Counted from the stretch's first letter, positions 1 to 8,712 are shown. The stretch is DNA of 32,148 nt from Clostridium vincentii (GCF_002995745.1 NZ_PVXQ01000039.1:1-32148), one strand, 5' to 3'. The notes: generated by a model from the sequence alone, not told the origin. Translations and numbers: made by a program.

Positions 1-124
1 TGATCCAGATTTATTTAAATCACTATTTCCATGGAGTAATCTTCCTGCTGAATGCTATTTAAATAAAAAGGATTGAAAATAAGCGGTTAATGACTGTCAA
101 CGTGACGAGTTATTAACCGCTTAC
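1..124 (+). mobile_element. IS66-family element, right (3') end
   Basis: The 3' end of an insertion sequence enters from the left edge. It carries the last codons of a transposase and ends in an inverted repeat reading (outside in) GTAAGCGGTTAATAACTC. The same bases form a hairpin with the inner copy TAAGCGGTTAAT at 80-91. A near-matching left end, GTAAGCGTCAAATAACTC, is found at 32025 in front of an IS66 tnpA-like start, which supports the family call and the boundary at 124. The element runs straight into the 3' end of the alpha-mannosidase gene. Confidence 0.7.
2..76 (+). CDS. IS66-family transposase, C-terminal tail (partial)
   Basis: An open frame enters from the left edge and stops at TGA 74-76, giving 24 residues. 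It contains the run SLFPWSNLPAEC, which resembles the LLPW-x-LPxEC tail seen at the end of IS66 TnpC transposases. The catalytic DDE domain lies outside the window, so completeness cannot be judged. The identity rests on the short tail plus the inverted repeat that follows at 92-124. Confidence 0.6.
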   Translation, partial: DPDLFKSLFPWSNLPAECYLNKKD

Positions 125-2786
125 TTATAGTTTGTACTTTACAATGAGTTAATGTATTGGGTACTATACAATTATTCACTATTAGAATTTCATTTTCTTT
201 TAAATAACTTTCATCAAGCATTGTATTATAGGCGTTCTTATATTCTTTATTAAATATAATCTTACCTTTTGTTTCTTCTGTTTTCATTGGGTTAAATATT
301 CTAATTGCTAAACCAGTACCTTTTTCTTGCTTCTTTAATGAACTTAAAGCAAAATTCTCATTTTCAAATTCAAGTAAGCTATATTTATTTTCATATACCT
401 TTTCTTCATCTCTTAATGCAAATATCATTCTGCCATTTAAGAAGTCAGCATATTCATAAACTTGAATTGGAGTTAAATATCTTTTTGCTAAATTAGCAAT
501 ATTAGCTTTATCGAATTCATTATTGTAAATATGAATTCCAAAAGTGAAATTTAGCTTTCCTAGTAGTTGTGAATTTGGGGTTTCTACTATTTTTTCGCCT
601 GAGGACCTACCTGGTCTGTATAGTAAATTTTCTTTCCCCATGTGGCTAAAACTTCTAAATAGAGTTAATGCTATAGTATCAAATTTTTCTCCAACTATTT
701 GATATTCACGAACCCCTTCAGTGAATAGTGCTAGTCCTCTTTCTCCATCTTCTAATGTAACAAAACTTTGCATTGGTTCTATAGTTATTGGCTTTTCTTG
801 CCATAGGGCCTCATTTGCTTTCCAAAGTTTTATTTCTTCCCTTAGTACAGTTTGTCTACTTATTACACCGAATTGTTGATCTGCAATAGACAATTTTGAT
901 GCAATTTCAGTATTGAATAAAACTCTAACTCTATGAGATAATGCTTTATTGTCAACATCTATATGAAATAGTATTATATTCTTGTCATCATCTAATGAGA
1001 TTTTCATTTCTACTCGCATGTCTACAGAAACATTTCCAATAGATCGTTCATCTAAAGATGCTGGTAATTTCATAGAATATTTTAATATTAACTCTTCTTG
1101 TATTTCAGATTTTAAAGCAGTAACTTCTGATTTGAAATCTAAAGAAGATATTATTAAGTCTTTTCTTGGGGGAGAGTAGTTGTATGAATCTCCATCGTCC
1201 CCATTTTCCTCAAGTATAGCTTGAGTGGAATAAAGTCTATTAGAGATCTTATCCATAACGTTAATTGAACCATTTTCATTTGCTGAGATCTTATAATATT
1301 TATTTTCTATTTCAGTTTCTTTATTTTCTTTAACTGAAAGCTTATTTTTTTTGTTTAATTCAAATACAACTTGGCAATATCCTACAGAAGGAACATCTTC
1401 TGCTTTAAGTACTATCTTAGCTTTATATACCTTGCTTGGTACATAGATTTTCTTGCTTGGATTTAATCTTATAGTTTGAGCTAAAACATAATCACTTATA
1501 TCTTCTTTTGACTTTATTACATATTTAAGTTCTTTTCCGTCTATAGTCTTAATTATAAAATCTTCTTCAGGAACAAAAGCTTCAAATTCAATTACTTCAG
1601 TTCTATTTTTAGGTGAGGCGTTAAATAATGTTAATGTAATTTCTTCATTATTATTTTTAATCTTTGTTGATACTAATCTCATATGAAGATCCAATAGATT
1701 TATTGATAAATCCCTAGCTTGCTTATATCTCATATAAACATCTTCATTAGTAGTATCACTATTACATGATCCAATACTATCATGAGCAGCATTTTCAAAC
1801 ATTAACTTCCATATATCTCTCATAGTTGTATGGGGGTAGTCATTGCCTAAAGAATAACTCATGGTTAAAATAGGTTCAACAACATTTACTATATAGTTTT
1901 CCAAATGATTATTCATCATCTTTAAATCTGATCTTGATGAAAAAATAGATTTATGGATTCTCATATGTTTCCCATTAACAAATTCTCCTTCAAGTTCTTT
2001 AAAATCACTTCGCTCAGACTTAACACTACTAATATAATTTTCTATAGTACTCATAATATATTCATTTTCATCATCTATATCATTTGCCTTTTTTAATATC
2101 TCTGGAAGATTAACTCTTATAGGTGCTTGGTCAAAACCATTTGGGAAGTAGATATTATTTGTACTTGCCTTTTCCTTAAGTTTGCCTATTTGTTCCTTTA
2201 AGTAAACTTTTAATTCTTTTTCATCTTCAGGAATATTACCACCATAATAATATCCAAAAGGAATTTGCACTGCAAAAGCTACAGTCCCATCAGAACCCTT
2301 CCAGTTAAACTCTGTTGAATCAACCATATCATCTGAAACCCCTCTCCAAAATAAAGAATCCTTTATTCCGAAGCCGCTATAAATCTGTGGCATTTGAGCT
2401 GATTGTCCAAAAGAATCTGGAACATATCCAACCTTCATATAATTACCAAACTCTTTACATCTTTCAATTCCATAATATAAGTTTCTTACAATTGACTCAC
2501 CAGATATAACAAGTTGATCTGTTTGAGTATACCAAGGCCCAATTATTAATTTACCTTTTTGAACTAATGACTTTATTCTTTCTTCATCATTTGGCATCCA
2601 TTTTAAATAATCATCAAGAAGTGATGCTTGAGCATCAATCATAAAGTATTTAAATTCATCATTACTTTCTAATGTATCTAAAACATCTTTAAAATCCTTC
2701 ATTAAGTATATCTTTGATCTTGAAGTTGTAAAATACCATTCTCTATCCCAATGGCTGTGTGGTACAACATGAACTATATTCTTCAT
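87..2786 (-). CDS. mngB: GH38 alpha-mannosidase, MngB-like (mannosylglycerate hydrolase family)
   Basis: Cytoplasmic glycoside hydrolase of family 38, 899 residues, close to the usual MngB length. The N-terminal motif HSHWDREW (residues 10-17) supplies zinc ligands. D124 in GYVPDSFGQ is the expected catalytic nucleophile. HDSIGSCNSD in the middle domain is the conserved three-helix-bundle motif, and beta-sandwich domains follow. The ATG at 2786 has an AAGGAAG ribosome site. It is the last gene of a PTS IIA-IIB-IIC operon, so it probably hydrolyses the imported phosphorylated mannoside, such as 6-phospho-mannosylglycerate. The exact substrate is inference; another alpha-mannoside is possible. 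Oddity: the last 11 residues (889-899) and the stop codon are read from the inverted repeat of the adjoining IS66 element, so the native C-terminus has been replaced. The beta-strand pattern before it looks nearly complete, so activity may survive. Confidence 0.88.
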   Translation of the reverse strand: MKNIVHVVPHSHWDREWYFTTSRSKIYLMKDFKDVLDTLESNDEFKYFMIDAQASLLDDYLKWMPNDEERIKSLVQKGKLIIGPWYTQTDQLVISGESIVRNLYYGIERCKEFGNYMKVGYVPDSFGQSAQMPQIYSGFGIKDSLFWRGVSDDMVDSTEFNWKGSDGTVAFAVQIPFGYYYGGNIPEDEKELKVYLKEQIGKLKEKASTNNIYFPNGFDQAPIRVNLPEILKKANDIDDENEYIMSTIENYISSVKSERSDFKELEGEFVNGKHMRIHKSIFSSRSDLKMMNNHLENYIVNVVEPILTMSYSLGNDYPHTTMRDIWKLMFENAAHDSIGSCNSDTTNEDVYMRYKQARDLSINLLDLHMRLVSTKIKNNNEEITLTLFNASPKNRTEVIEFEAFVPEEDFIIKTIDGKELKYVIKSKEDISDYVLAQTIRLNPSKKIYVPSKVYKAKIVLKAEDVPSVGYCQVVFELNKKNKLSVKENKETEIENKYYKISANENGSINVMDKISNRLYSTQAILEENGDDGDSYNYSPPRKDLIISSLDFKSEVTALKSEIQEELILKYSMKLPASLDERSIGNVSVDMRVEMKISLDDDKNIILFHIDVDNKALSHRVRVLFNTEIASKLSIADQQFGVISRQTVLREEIKLWKANEALWQEKPITIEPMQSFVTLEDGERGLALFTEGVREYQIVGEKFDTIALTLFRSFSHMGKENLLYRPGRSSGEKIVETPNSQLLGKLNFTFGIHIYNNEFDKANIANLAKRYLTPIQVYEYADFLNGRMIFALRDEEKVYENKYSLLEFENENFALSSLKKQEKGTGLAIRIFNPMKTEETKGKIIFNKEYKNAYNTMLDESYLKENEILIVNNCIVPNTLTHCKVQTISKRLITRHVDSH

Positions 2787-2804
2787 AATTTCTTCCTTCT
2801 AAAT

Positions 2805-2864
2805 AAGGCTATCTCAAAGCTCTAATTAATTTGCTTGTTTTAGAGTTAAATTTGAGATAGCCTT
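2805..2864 (-). promoter_or_regulatory. Intercistronic hairpin between PTS IIC and mngB
   Basis: Perfect 14-bp arms (AAGGCTATCTCAAA at 2805-2818 and its complement at 2851-2864) enclose a loop that contains a smaller stem. No T-run follows on the minus strand, so it looks like an RNA processing or 3'-end protecting structure, not a full terminator. It could set different IIC and MngB levels. Confidence 0.6.
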
Positions 2865-2872
2865 TAGTTTTC

Positions 2873-3982
2873 TTATGACATTTCTAAAATTATTTCCTCA
2901 TCATCTTCTTTACTCTTTGCTCCTTCTTCGTCATCATTGAAATCAACGAAGATGGTGGATAAAATTGCTATTGTGAATGATCCTACAATGGCACCAATCA
3001 AATATGCCCAACCGGAACCTACTGAAATAAATCCATATAATCCACCAATTGGAGGCATTATAGCGTGAGCTCCTAATAATGCTGTAAGACCAGCGCCTAA
3101 CGCACAACCTATCATATTAACAGGAATTAATTTCAATGGATTAAAGAGTGTATATGGAATTGCTCCTTCTGTAATACCTATAAAGCCCATAATTAAATTA
3201 CCTTTGCCTGCTTCTCTAAAAGATTCTGAAAATCTTGATTTTCTAATTAATGTAGCAATACCATATCCTAATGGTGGTATAACTATTGCACAGTTAATTA
3301 AAATTGCTGGTAAGTAAACCCCTTCTGTAAGTAATACATTTCCAGCCATCCATGCTGATTTATTTACAGGTCCACCTAAGTCAAATCCAATCATTGCGCC
3401 TAAAATCACAGCTAATAGAATAACATTTGTTCCATTTGCGCACATTGATTTAATCCATTCAATAAGGGATATATTAATCATTGATAAAGGACCTGATAAT
3501 ATTACGCCCATTAAAAGTGCAATTGTTCCAACAGTAATAAGCGGTAAAATAATAAGAGGAACCATAGAAGCCGCAGCCCCAGGAATTTGCACTTTTTCTT
3601 TTATAAATTTAGCAACATAACCTGCTACAAAACCTGCTATAACTGCACCTAGGAAACCTGCCTTTGTATTGGTTGCAATTTGTCCTCCAATAAAACCTGC
3701 TGCTAAAGCTGGTTTATCACCAATGGAGTAAGCTATAAACCCTCCTAATATAGTATTAAGCATACCAACTCCTACCCAGCCGGATTGCTCTACTAAATAC
3801 AATATATGATATATACCAGTTGCATCTTTATATTGTCCGAAATCAGTTATGCCAACAGTTAATCCTATAAGTTTAGGTACTGCAACTACTAGTGATGCTC
3901 CTATAATTAGTGGCAACATATATGAAATACCAGTCATTAAATGACCCTTTAATTCTTTAAGAAATGAATTACTTTTTTTCAT
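2873..3982 (-). CDS. PTS fructose/mannosylglycerate-type EIIC permease
   Basis: Membrane channel component of a fructose-family phosphotransferase system, 369 residues from the chosen start. It has about eight to ten hydrophobic segments and family motifs such as GFIGGQIA, the GPVNKSAW stretch and GITEGAIPY near the substrate site. The frame is open further upstream, but ATG 3982 follows a strong AGGAGGT and begins MKKSNSFLKELKGHLMTG, the usual start of this family. Here IIA, IIB and IIC are separate polypeptides, whereas E. coli MngA/FruA fuses them. It lies between IIB (141-nt gap with a hairpin) and the mannosidase. The acidic tail (DDEEGAKSKEDDEE) is cytoplasmic. Sugar specificity is inferred only from the mannosidase neighbour. 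Confidence 0.9.
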   Translation of the reverse strand: MKKSNSFLKELKGHLMTGISYMLPLIIGASLVVAVPKLIGLTVGITDFGQYKDATGIYHILYLVEQSGWVGVGMLNTILGGFIAYSIGDKPALAAGFIGGQIATNTKAGFLGAVIAGFVAGYVAKFIKEKVQIPGAAASMVPLIILPLITVGTIALLMGVILSGPLSMINISLIEWIKSMCANGTNVILLAVILGAMIGFDLGGPVNKSAWMAGNVLLTEGVYLPAILINCAIVIPPLGYGIATLIRKSRFSESFREAGKGNLIMGFIGITEGAIPYTLFNPLKLIPVNMIGCALGAGLTALLGAHAIMPPIGGLYGFISVGSGWAYLIGAIVGSFTIAILSTIFVDFNDDEEGAKSKEDDEEIILEMS

Positions 3983-4100
3983 GATAGAACCTCCTAGATT
4001 TAATTTTTGATTTATAAACTGTTTATTATATCTTATAAATGCTATAATAATAATGAAATATTTCATAGATATACTTATTTTTTAGTAAGTATATTGTGTG

Positions 4101-4124
4101 GTCTCATTCTTGCAGGAATGAGAC
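4101..4124 (-). promoter_or_regulatory. Intercistronic hairpin at the end of PTS IIB
   Basis: Perfect 9-bp stem: GTCTCATTC (4101-4109) and GAATGAGAC (4116-4124) around TTGCAG. It overlaps the last base of the IIB stop codon and sits in the 141-nt gap before IIC. There is no T-run on the minus strand, so it is more likely a processing or attenuation structure than a strong terminator. Confidence 0.5.
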
Positions 4125-4441
4125 TATTTTTGTTTTTCAAGAGCTTCGACGCATTTTGTTAAAACTGTATCAGGTTGTTTAAGTGCAACTCCTATCTTAA
4201 CTGTTATGACCTTTTTGCCTTCAAATCTTTCCATGCCATCAATATGTTGATCTGAGGCAACTAATACAAAATCTGCTTCTTGTACTTCCTCTGGAGTTAT
4301 TCCATTTATTCTCTCCATAATTCCTTGTTGTTCAACTTTGATTTCATAACCTAATCTTTTTCCAGCTTGGCTTAAAGCTTTTGCTGCCATGGGTGTATGA
4401 GCGAGTCCTGCTGGGCATGCGGTAATTGCTACAATTTTCAT
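4124..4441 (-). CDS. PTS fructose-type EIIB component
   Basis: Cytoplasmic phosphocarrier of the fructose IIB family, 105 residues, the normal length for a single-domain IIB. It accepts phosphate from IIA on a cysteine and passes it to the sugar entering through IIC. C9 in ITACPAGLAHT is the phosphorylated residue and the surrounding P-loop-like motif is intact. It starts two bases after the IIA stop, with AAGGAGG lying inside the end of the IIA gene, so translation is probably coupled. Confidence 0.92.
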   Translation of the reverse strand: MKIVAITACPAGLAHTPMAAKALSQAGKRLGYEIKVEQQGIMERINGITPEEVQEADFVLVASDQHIDGMERFEGKKVITVKIGVALKQPDTVLTKCVEALEKQK

Positions 4442-4443
4442 TT

Positions 4444-4893
4444 TTATTCCTCCTTCATTTTTGCTGATATATATTTTATTAAACTGCTTTTGTCATCTGA
4501 AGATATTATTTCTTGTTTAAAATCATCTTCCATTAAACAAGTAGCAAGTTTGGACAACATCATTAAATGTATATTATTCTCATTTTCTTCTGGTACCATA
4601 AGACTAAATATATACCTTACATTGCTTCCATCAAAAGTTTCCCATTCTAATTCCTTTTTTGTCTTAATGTAAAATATTGAAGGCTTAATAACATTAGCGC
4701 TTTTAGCATGTGGAATTGCAAATCCATCCTCTATCCCAGTGGAGTCCTCTGATTCTCTTGCTAGAAGATCCTTAAGTAGTCCTCCTTCATCTGTAGCAAC
4801 TCCGTTTTCTACAGCTTTTTTTGCTAGAAATTTGAATAAGTCCACTTTCGTCTCTATTTCTACATTTAGAAATACATTTTTTTCATTTAACAT
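4444..4893 (-). CDS. PTS fructose-type EIIA component
   Basis: Cytoplasmic phosphocarrier, first gene of the sugar operon, 149 residues from ATG 4893, the family's usual size. H62 in GFAIPHAKS is the phosphorylated histidine that takes phosphate from HPr. The frame remains open to 4947, but that longer start lacks a good ribosome site. The chosen ATG has GAGAGGAG 13 bases upstream, rather far, so the start is only probable. It is transcribed away from the PRD regulator at 5149, with a perfect palindrome in the shared intergenic region. Confidence 0.9.
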   Translation of the reverse strand: MLNEKNVFLNVEIETKVDLFKFLAKKAVENGVATDEGGLLKDLLARESEDSTGIEDGFAIPHAKSANVIKPSIFYIKTKKELEWETFDGSNVRYIFSLMVPEENENNIHLMMLSKLATCLMEDDFKQEIISSDDKSSLIKYISAKMKEE

Positions 4894-4974
4894 TACAAAT
4901 TCATATCTCCTCTCGTTGAAATTGATTACACTCTTAATATAAATCATTTACATTAAAACCTAAACATATAATAT

Positions 4975-4992
4975 TTCCACTTTAAAGTGGAA
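4975..4992. promoter_or_regulatory. Perfect 18-bp palindrome, probable operator of the PTS operon
   Basis: TTCCACTTTAAAGTGGAA is an exact palindrome in the gap between the divergent PTS operon and the PRD regulator. PRD-containing activators of the MtlR/LicR type bind such dyads just upstream of their target promoter. That this regulator binds here is inference; a CcpA-type cre was considered but the sequence does not fit that consensus. Confidence 0.6.
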
Positions 4993-5013
4993 GTTGTTAC
5001 GCTAAAGTATAGC

Positions 5014-5042
5014 TTTACACTATCTAATATTTGACTTAGTAT
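5014..5042 (+). promoter_or_regulatory. Possible sigma-A promoter of the PRD regulator
   Basis: TTTACA (5014-5019), a 17-bp spacer and TAGTAT (5037-5042) lie about 107 bases upstream of the regulator start. The -35 matches consensus at 5 of 6 positions; the -10 is weaker. Confidence 0.4.
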
Positions 5043-5148
5043 ATTATATAATGTAGTCAATTTTCAACATTATTTTCATTTACAAAATATTTTGTAAAGA
5101 ATATATGTTATACATATTAAATTTTTCACAACAAGGGGAGGAAATTAA

Positions 5149-7086
5149 TTGTTTATTCAAAAAAGACTTCTTATTTTATTTGAACTTTTGAACAAAGATG
5201 AATCTAGAATTTCTTGTAAAACTTTAAGTAAGATGACAAGTGTAAGTGAGAGAACAATAAGAGGAGATATCACGTCACTAAATTCCATTCTTAAAAGCCA
5301 TGGAGCTACAATAAAAATAAAAAGAAATGAAGGGTATTACATTGATATTTTAGATTTAAATAGCTATCAGCAATATTTAGCAGAGAATACTCAGGAAATT
5401 ATGGAGGATAATGAAATACCAAATTCCCCAATTGAACGGAATAAATATATTTTACGATACCTTTTATATAATAATGACTATCTGAAACTTGAAGATTTAG
5501 CAGATAAATTATTTGTTAGTAAGACAACTATATTAAATGACATAAAAAAGATAAAATCTATTCTATCTAAATACAATCTTAACCTTATATCAAAACCTTA
5601 TTATGGAATTAAAATTCAGGGGAATGAACTAAATATAAGAAAGTGTATTTCTGAGAATATAATAAATAGAGATTTTGAGAATTATATTTTAGGGATAACT
5701 GATGAAGAAATAGAAGTATTTAAAGACATTGATTTAAAAAAGCTTCAAGAAATAGTCTTAAGAAATGTTCATGAATACAATATAGAATTCTCTGATTTTA
5801 GTTTGAAAAATTTTATAATCCATCTAGCTATTGTTATTAGTAGACTTAAGAAGGGCTATACATTAGAAGATGAATTAGAAATATTAACTGAAGATGCTAC
5901 TATTAGAAGTGCTATAAAACTTATTTTTGAAGAAGTTCAAACTTACTTCAATGTTAATATTCTCTTAAATGAAAAGATATATATATATAATCACTTTAAA
6001 TCAAAAAGTACTCCTAAATTAACAGTTAAAGATAATACTGATGAAAAAATAGTGAATTATACTGAAGACTTACTAGGATATATATATACTCATTATAATT
6101 TTGATCTAAGAAATGATAATATTCTACTTAATAATTTGCTACTGCATTTTAAATCAATTTTAAATTCAAAATATTATAACTTAAATAAGATAAATCCACT
6201 TATAAACACTATAAAAAGTAATTATCCCCTTGCTTTTGAAATAACTTTAACAGCTGTAGAAAATGTTTTTAAATAATCTATTTATACTTTTACTGAAGAT
6301 GAAATAGGTTATGTTTCTCTACATATCGGTGCAGCAATAGAAAGATATTTTGATGAAAATATTACTTGCAAAAAAGTCGTAATAGTATGTGGTTCTGGTT
6401 ATGGGACAAGTAGATTATTAGAGACAAGACTTAATAAAGTATTTAGGAACAAGTTAGATATAGTGGAGTGTCTATCATATAATAAATATCTTATAAAAGA
6501 TTTAAGTGATATTGACTTAATAATATCAACTATTCCCCTTGAAAGTAAACAATGTCCTGTGATATCAGTTGATTTCGCTTTACTAAATAAAGATATTGAA
6601 GGAATTTCTAAAGCTTTAACTGATGAAGTTATTATATCTAACAAAGTATTAAGTGAGTATTTTGATGTTAATCTATTTTTAAAGAATCCTAAAATAAGCA
6701 AAAAGGAAGAGTTATTAACCTTAATGTGTGACACTTTAAATGAAAATAATATAATATTACCATCCTTTAAAGAATCTGTTTTTTATAGGGAAACTCTTTC
6801 TTCAACTAATATAGATGATTTTTTAGCTATTCCTCATCCAATGGATTTAAGTGCAATTTCAACTAAAATATGTGTTGCTATTTTAGATGATCCTATTTTA
6901 TGGAACAAGGATACTACTGTGAATTTAGTTTTCATGCTTGCCATTAATAAAGATGATTATTTTGAAATGGATAAAATTTATGATGTATTTCTCAAAATAA
7001 TTAATAGGGATGACTTGAAACAATCTATACTAAATTGTAGTTCTTATGAGAGGTTTTTAGAGTTGCTACAATATACAGTCAGCTAA
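5149..7086 (+). pseudogene. PRD-domain PTS regulator (BglG/MtlR/LicR type) interrupted by an in-frame TAA
   Basis: Without its internal stop this frame would encode a 645-residue PTS-controlled transcription activator. The order is an N-terminal winged HTH (SVSERTIRGDI, about residues 30-40), a second HTH/Mga-like region (FVSKTTILNDIKKI, about 122-135), PRD1 (IIHLAIVISRLKKGY), PRD2, an EIIB-like domain with the cysteine motif VVIVCGSGYGTS, and an EIIA-like domain with LAIPHPMD. The TTG start at 5149 follows GGGGAGG. A TAA at 6274-6276 cuts PRD2; the same frame continues without any shift to 7086 with all downstream motifs intact, so this is a single nonsense change (or a sequencing error, or readthrough). 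The 375-residue product keeps DNA binding but loses half of PRD2 and both phosphorylation domains. It is divergent from the PTS operon, its likely target. Confidence 0.85.
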
Positions 7087-7098
7087 AGTATCAAGTAC

Positions 7099-7140
7099 AA
7101 GCATATCATTACAGTAAAATCTAATGGGATGCTTTTTTTT
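7099..7140 (+). terminator. Rho-independent terminator after the PRD regulator
   Basis: AAGCAT...ATGCTT outer arms with an inner TCATTA/TAATGG pairing, followed by eight Ts. Its 3' half, AGTAAAATCTAATGGG then ATGCTTTTTT, is almost identical to the terminator after levB at 21670-21715. Confidence 0.8.
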
Positions 7141-7241
7141 GTTACTGATAACTATAGATCTTCTTTAATGATAAGAAGAGAAAAGATTAATAGGGGCTAG
7201 ATATAAGCGGTTAAGAGTAGAGAAGCTAAGAAATAAGATTC

Positions 7242-7389
7242 TCTTAAGTTTCAAGGATTAAAGAAGAAGTATTTTTAAAATATGCTACAATAAGGATATG
7301 TTTGTGAGAATTCGAGACGGTAGTAGAAATGGATTTAATTAGGAGTGCAATATGAAAAGACAATCTGGAAAGATATTAGCACTAGATTA
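7242..7389 (+). repeat. Duplicated flippase leader, left copy (with aborted start)
   Basis: This stretch repeats the promoter/leader found at 9622-9745 in front of the flippase. Shared blocks include CTTAAGTTTCAAG, ATTAAAGAAG, ACAATAAGGATAT, GAGAATTCGAGACGG and GTAGTAGAAATGG, ending in a ribosome site and an ATG. Here the ATG opens only a 12-codon frame (MKRQSGKILALD), whose first residues resemble the flippase start MKKQS. It is best read as the leftover 5' end of a lost flippase copy, now serving as leader of the methyltransferase at 7406. It also accounts for most of the 319-bp gap between 7087 and 7405. Confidence 0.7.
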
Positions 7390-7405
7390 AGATAAGGAGA
7401 AGTAG

Positions 7406-8032
7406 ATGACAAACAGCAAAAATATTTTCAAAGAAAATTCAAAAACTAATTTTGATAAACAAGCTGAACATTACGATGAAGGATTTGATGGTAAATTTGT
7501 AAAAGTAATGTACGATGAGATAATTAGAAGAGTAAATGATATTAATCCAAAATCTTTATTAGATGTTGGATGTGGTACAGGAAACATATTATTAAAGTTA
7601 TGTGGAAATAAAAATATAAAATTATATGGATTAGATCTTTCAGAAAAAATGATTGAAACAGCTGAAAATAAACTTAATGGTAGAGCAGAATTAAAAGTTG
7701 GCGATGCAGAATTCATGCCTTGGCAAGAGAATAGTTTTGAAGTGATTATATGTAATGCATCATTTCACCATTATCCCAATCCAGAAAAGGTATTATTGGA
7801 AATGAAAAGATTATTAAAAGAAAACGGTAAAGTAGTTATTGGAGATCCTACTGCACCATTAATTTTAAGACAAGCAATGAATTTATTCTGCAAGATTAGC
7901 AATAATGGAGATTATAAAATATACTCTAAAAAAGAAATTAAAGAGCTTTTAATAAAATGTGGATTTAAGCCTTTTGATTTCAAAAGAATAAATTATAGAA
8001 GTTTTGCTATTAATGCATATGTTGAAAAATAA
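7406..8032 (+). CDS. Class I SAM-dependent methyltransferase
   Basis: Cytoplasmic small-molecule-type methyltransferase of the Methyltransf_11/UbiE-like group, 208 residues. The SAM-binding motif I is LLDVGCGTGN (about residues 50-59), the acidic motif II is YGLDLSEKM, and motif III/post-III includes NASFHHYPNPEKVLLEMKRLLKENGK. The substrate cannot be told from sequence. ATG 7406 follows AAGGAG. A Cse60-like gene and a GNAT gene follow closely on the same strand, suggesting co-transcription. The last 33 codons have a diverged copy at 11378-11479 after the flippase, evidence of an old duplication. Confidence 0.85.
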   Translation: MTNSKNIFKENSKTNFDKQAEHYDEGFDGKFVKVMYDEIIRRVNDINPKSLLDVGCGTGNILLKLCGNKNIKLYGLDLSEKMIETAENKLNGRAELKVGDAEFMPWQENSFEVIICNASFHHYPNPEKVLLEMKRLLKENGKVVIGDPTAPLILRQAMNLFCKISNNGDYKIYSKKEIKELLIKCGFKPFDFKRINYRSFAINAYVEK

Positions 8033-8047
8033 AAAGGGGGAATAACT

Positions 8048-8227
8048 TTGAAACAAATAAGGATATTTACAAATGGAAGTATGTTTGATTTAGCAGAAGA
8101 AGTAAATGATTTTATAAAAAACAATAACACAGAAATTCATGATATACAGTATAGTACAACTTCTACTGGCTGGTTTATTGCAACAACTCAACAACATTCG
8201 GCTATGATAGTTTGGGAAGAAAAATGA
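8048..8227 (+). CDS. Small Cse60-like sporulation-associated protein
   Basis: A 59-residue frame starting at TTG 8048 behind AAGGGGG. The pattern (an N-terminal KQIRIFTN strand, a helix DLAEEVNDFIKNN, an IHDIQYSTT strand and a C-terminal HSAMIVWEE) resembles the Cse60 family of small sporulation proteins in Bacillus and clostridia; function is not known in detail. Its stop codon overlaps the next ATG as ATGA, so it is translationally coupled to the acetyltransferase at 8224. The family call is from memory of the pattern only. Confidence 0.6.
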   Translation: MKQIRIFTNGSMFDLAEEVNDFIKNNNTEIHDIQYSTTSTGWFIATTQQHSAMIVWEEK

Positions 8228-8712
8228 GCAATTATTTGATTAGAGAAATGGACCCAGATGAAATAAGTATTCTTAAAGATATGCTATACGAAGCTATTTT
8301 TCAGCCAGATGAAACAAATCTCTTGCCGCGAGAAGTTATTCAGCAACCAGAATTAAGTGTTTTTATTAATAATTGGGGACAATCTGATGATTTATGCCTT
8401 GTTGCAGAGAGTGATGGCAAAATAGTTGGTGCAGTATGGACAAGGATTTTGGCTGGAGAAGTAAAAGGGTTTGGAAATATAGATGATCAGACCCCTGAAT
8501 TTGCAATTTCCTTATACAAGGAATATAGAAATCAAGGTATTGGAACTGCTCTAATGAAACAGATGTTACAGAACTTAAAGGCTCGTGGGTATAAGAAGAC
8601 CTCTTTGGCTGTACAACAAGAAAATTACGCTGTTAATATGTATAAGAATGTTGGTTTTGAAATAGTGGCAAAACTTGAAGAAGAATATTTAATGGTTTGT
8701 GATTTGAGTTAA
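8224..8712 (+). CDS. GNAT family N-acetyltransferase
   Basis: Cytoplasmic acetyl-CoA-dependent acetyltransferase, 162 residues. The pantetheine/pyrophosphate-binding motif is YRNQGIGTALM (residues 101-111), followed by the typical C-terminal NYAVNMYKNVGFE. The frame could start at TTG 8212, but ATG 8224 overlaps the upstream stop codon (ATGA) with GGGAAG just before it, so the shorter start is chosen. The acceptor substrate is unknown. It is probably in one transcript with the methyltransferase at 7406. Confidence 0.85.
   Translation: MSNYLIREMDPDEISILKDMLYEAIFQPDETNLLPREVIQQPELSVFINNWGQSDDLCLVAESDGKIVGAVWTRILAGEVKGFGNIDDQTPEFAISLYKEYRNQGIGTALMKQMLQNLKARGYKKTSLAVQQENYAVNMYKNVGFEIVAKLEEEYLMVCDLS

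Noticed and set aside
7204..7216. ATAAGCGGTTAA, matching the inner repeat of the IS66 end at 79-90.
   Set aside because: Only 12 bases match and neither the flanking repeat nor any transposase sequence is present; chance similarity is likely.
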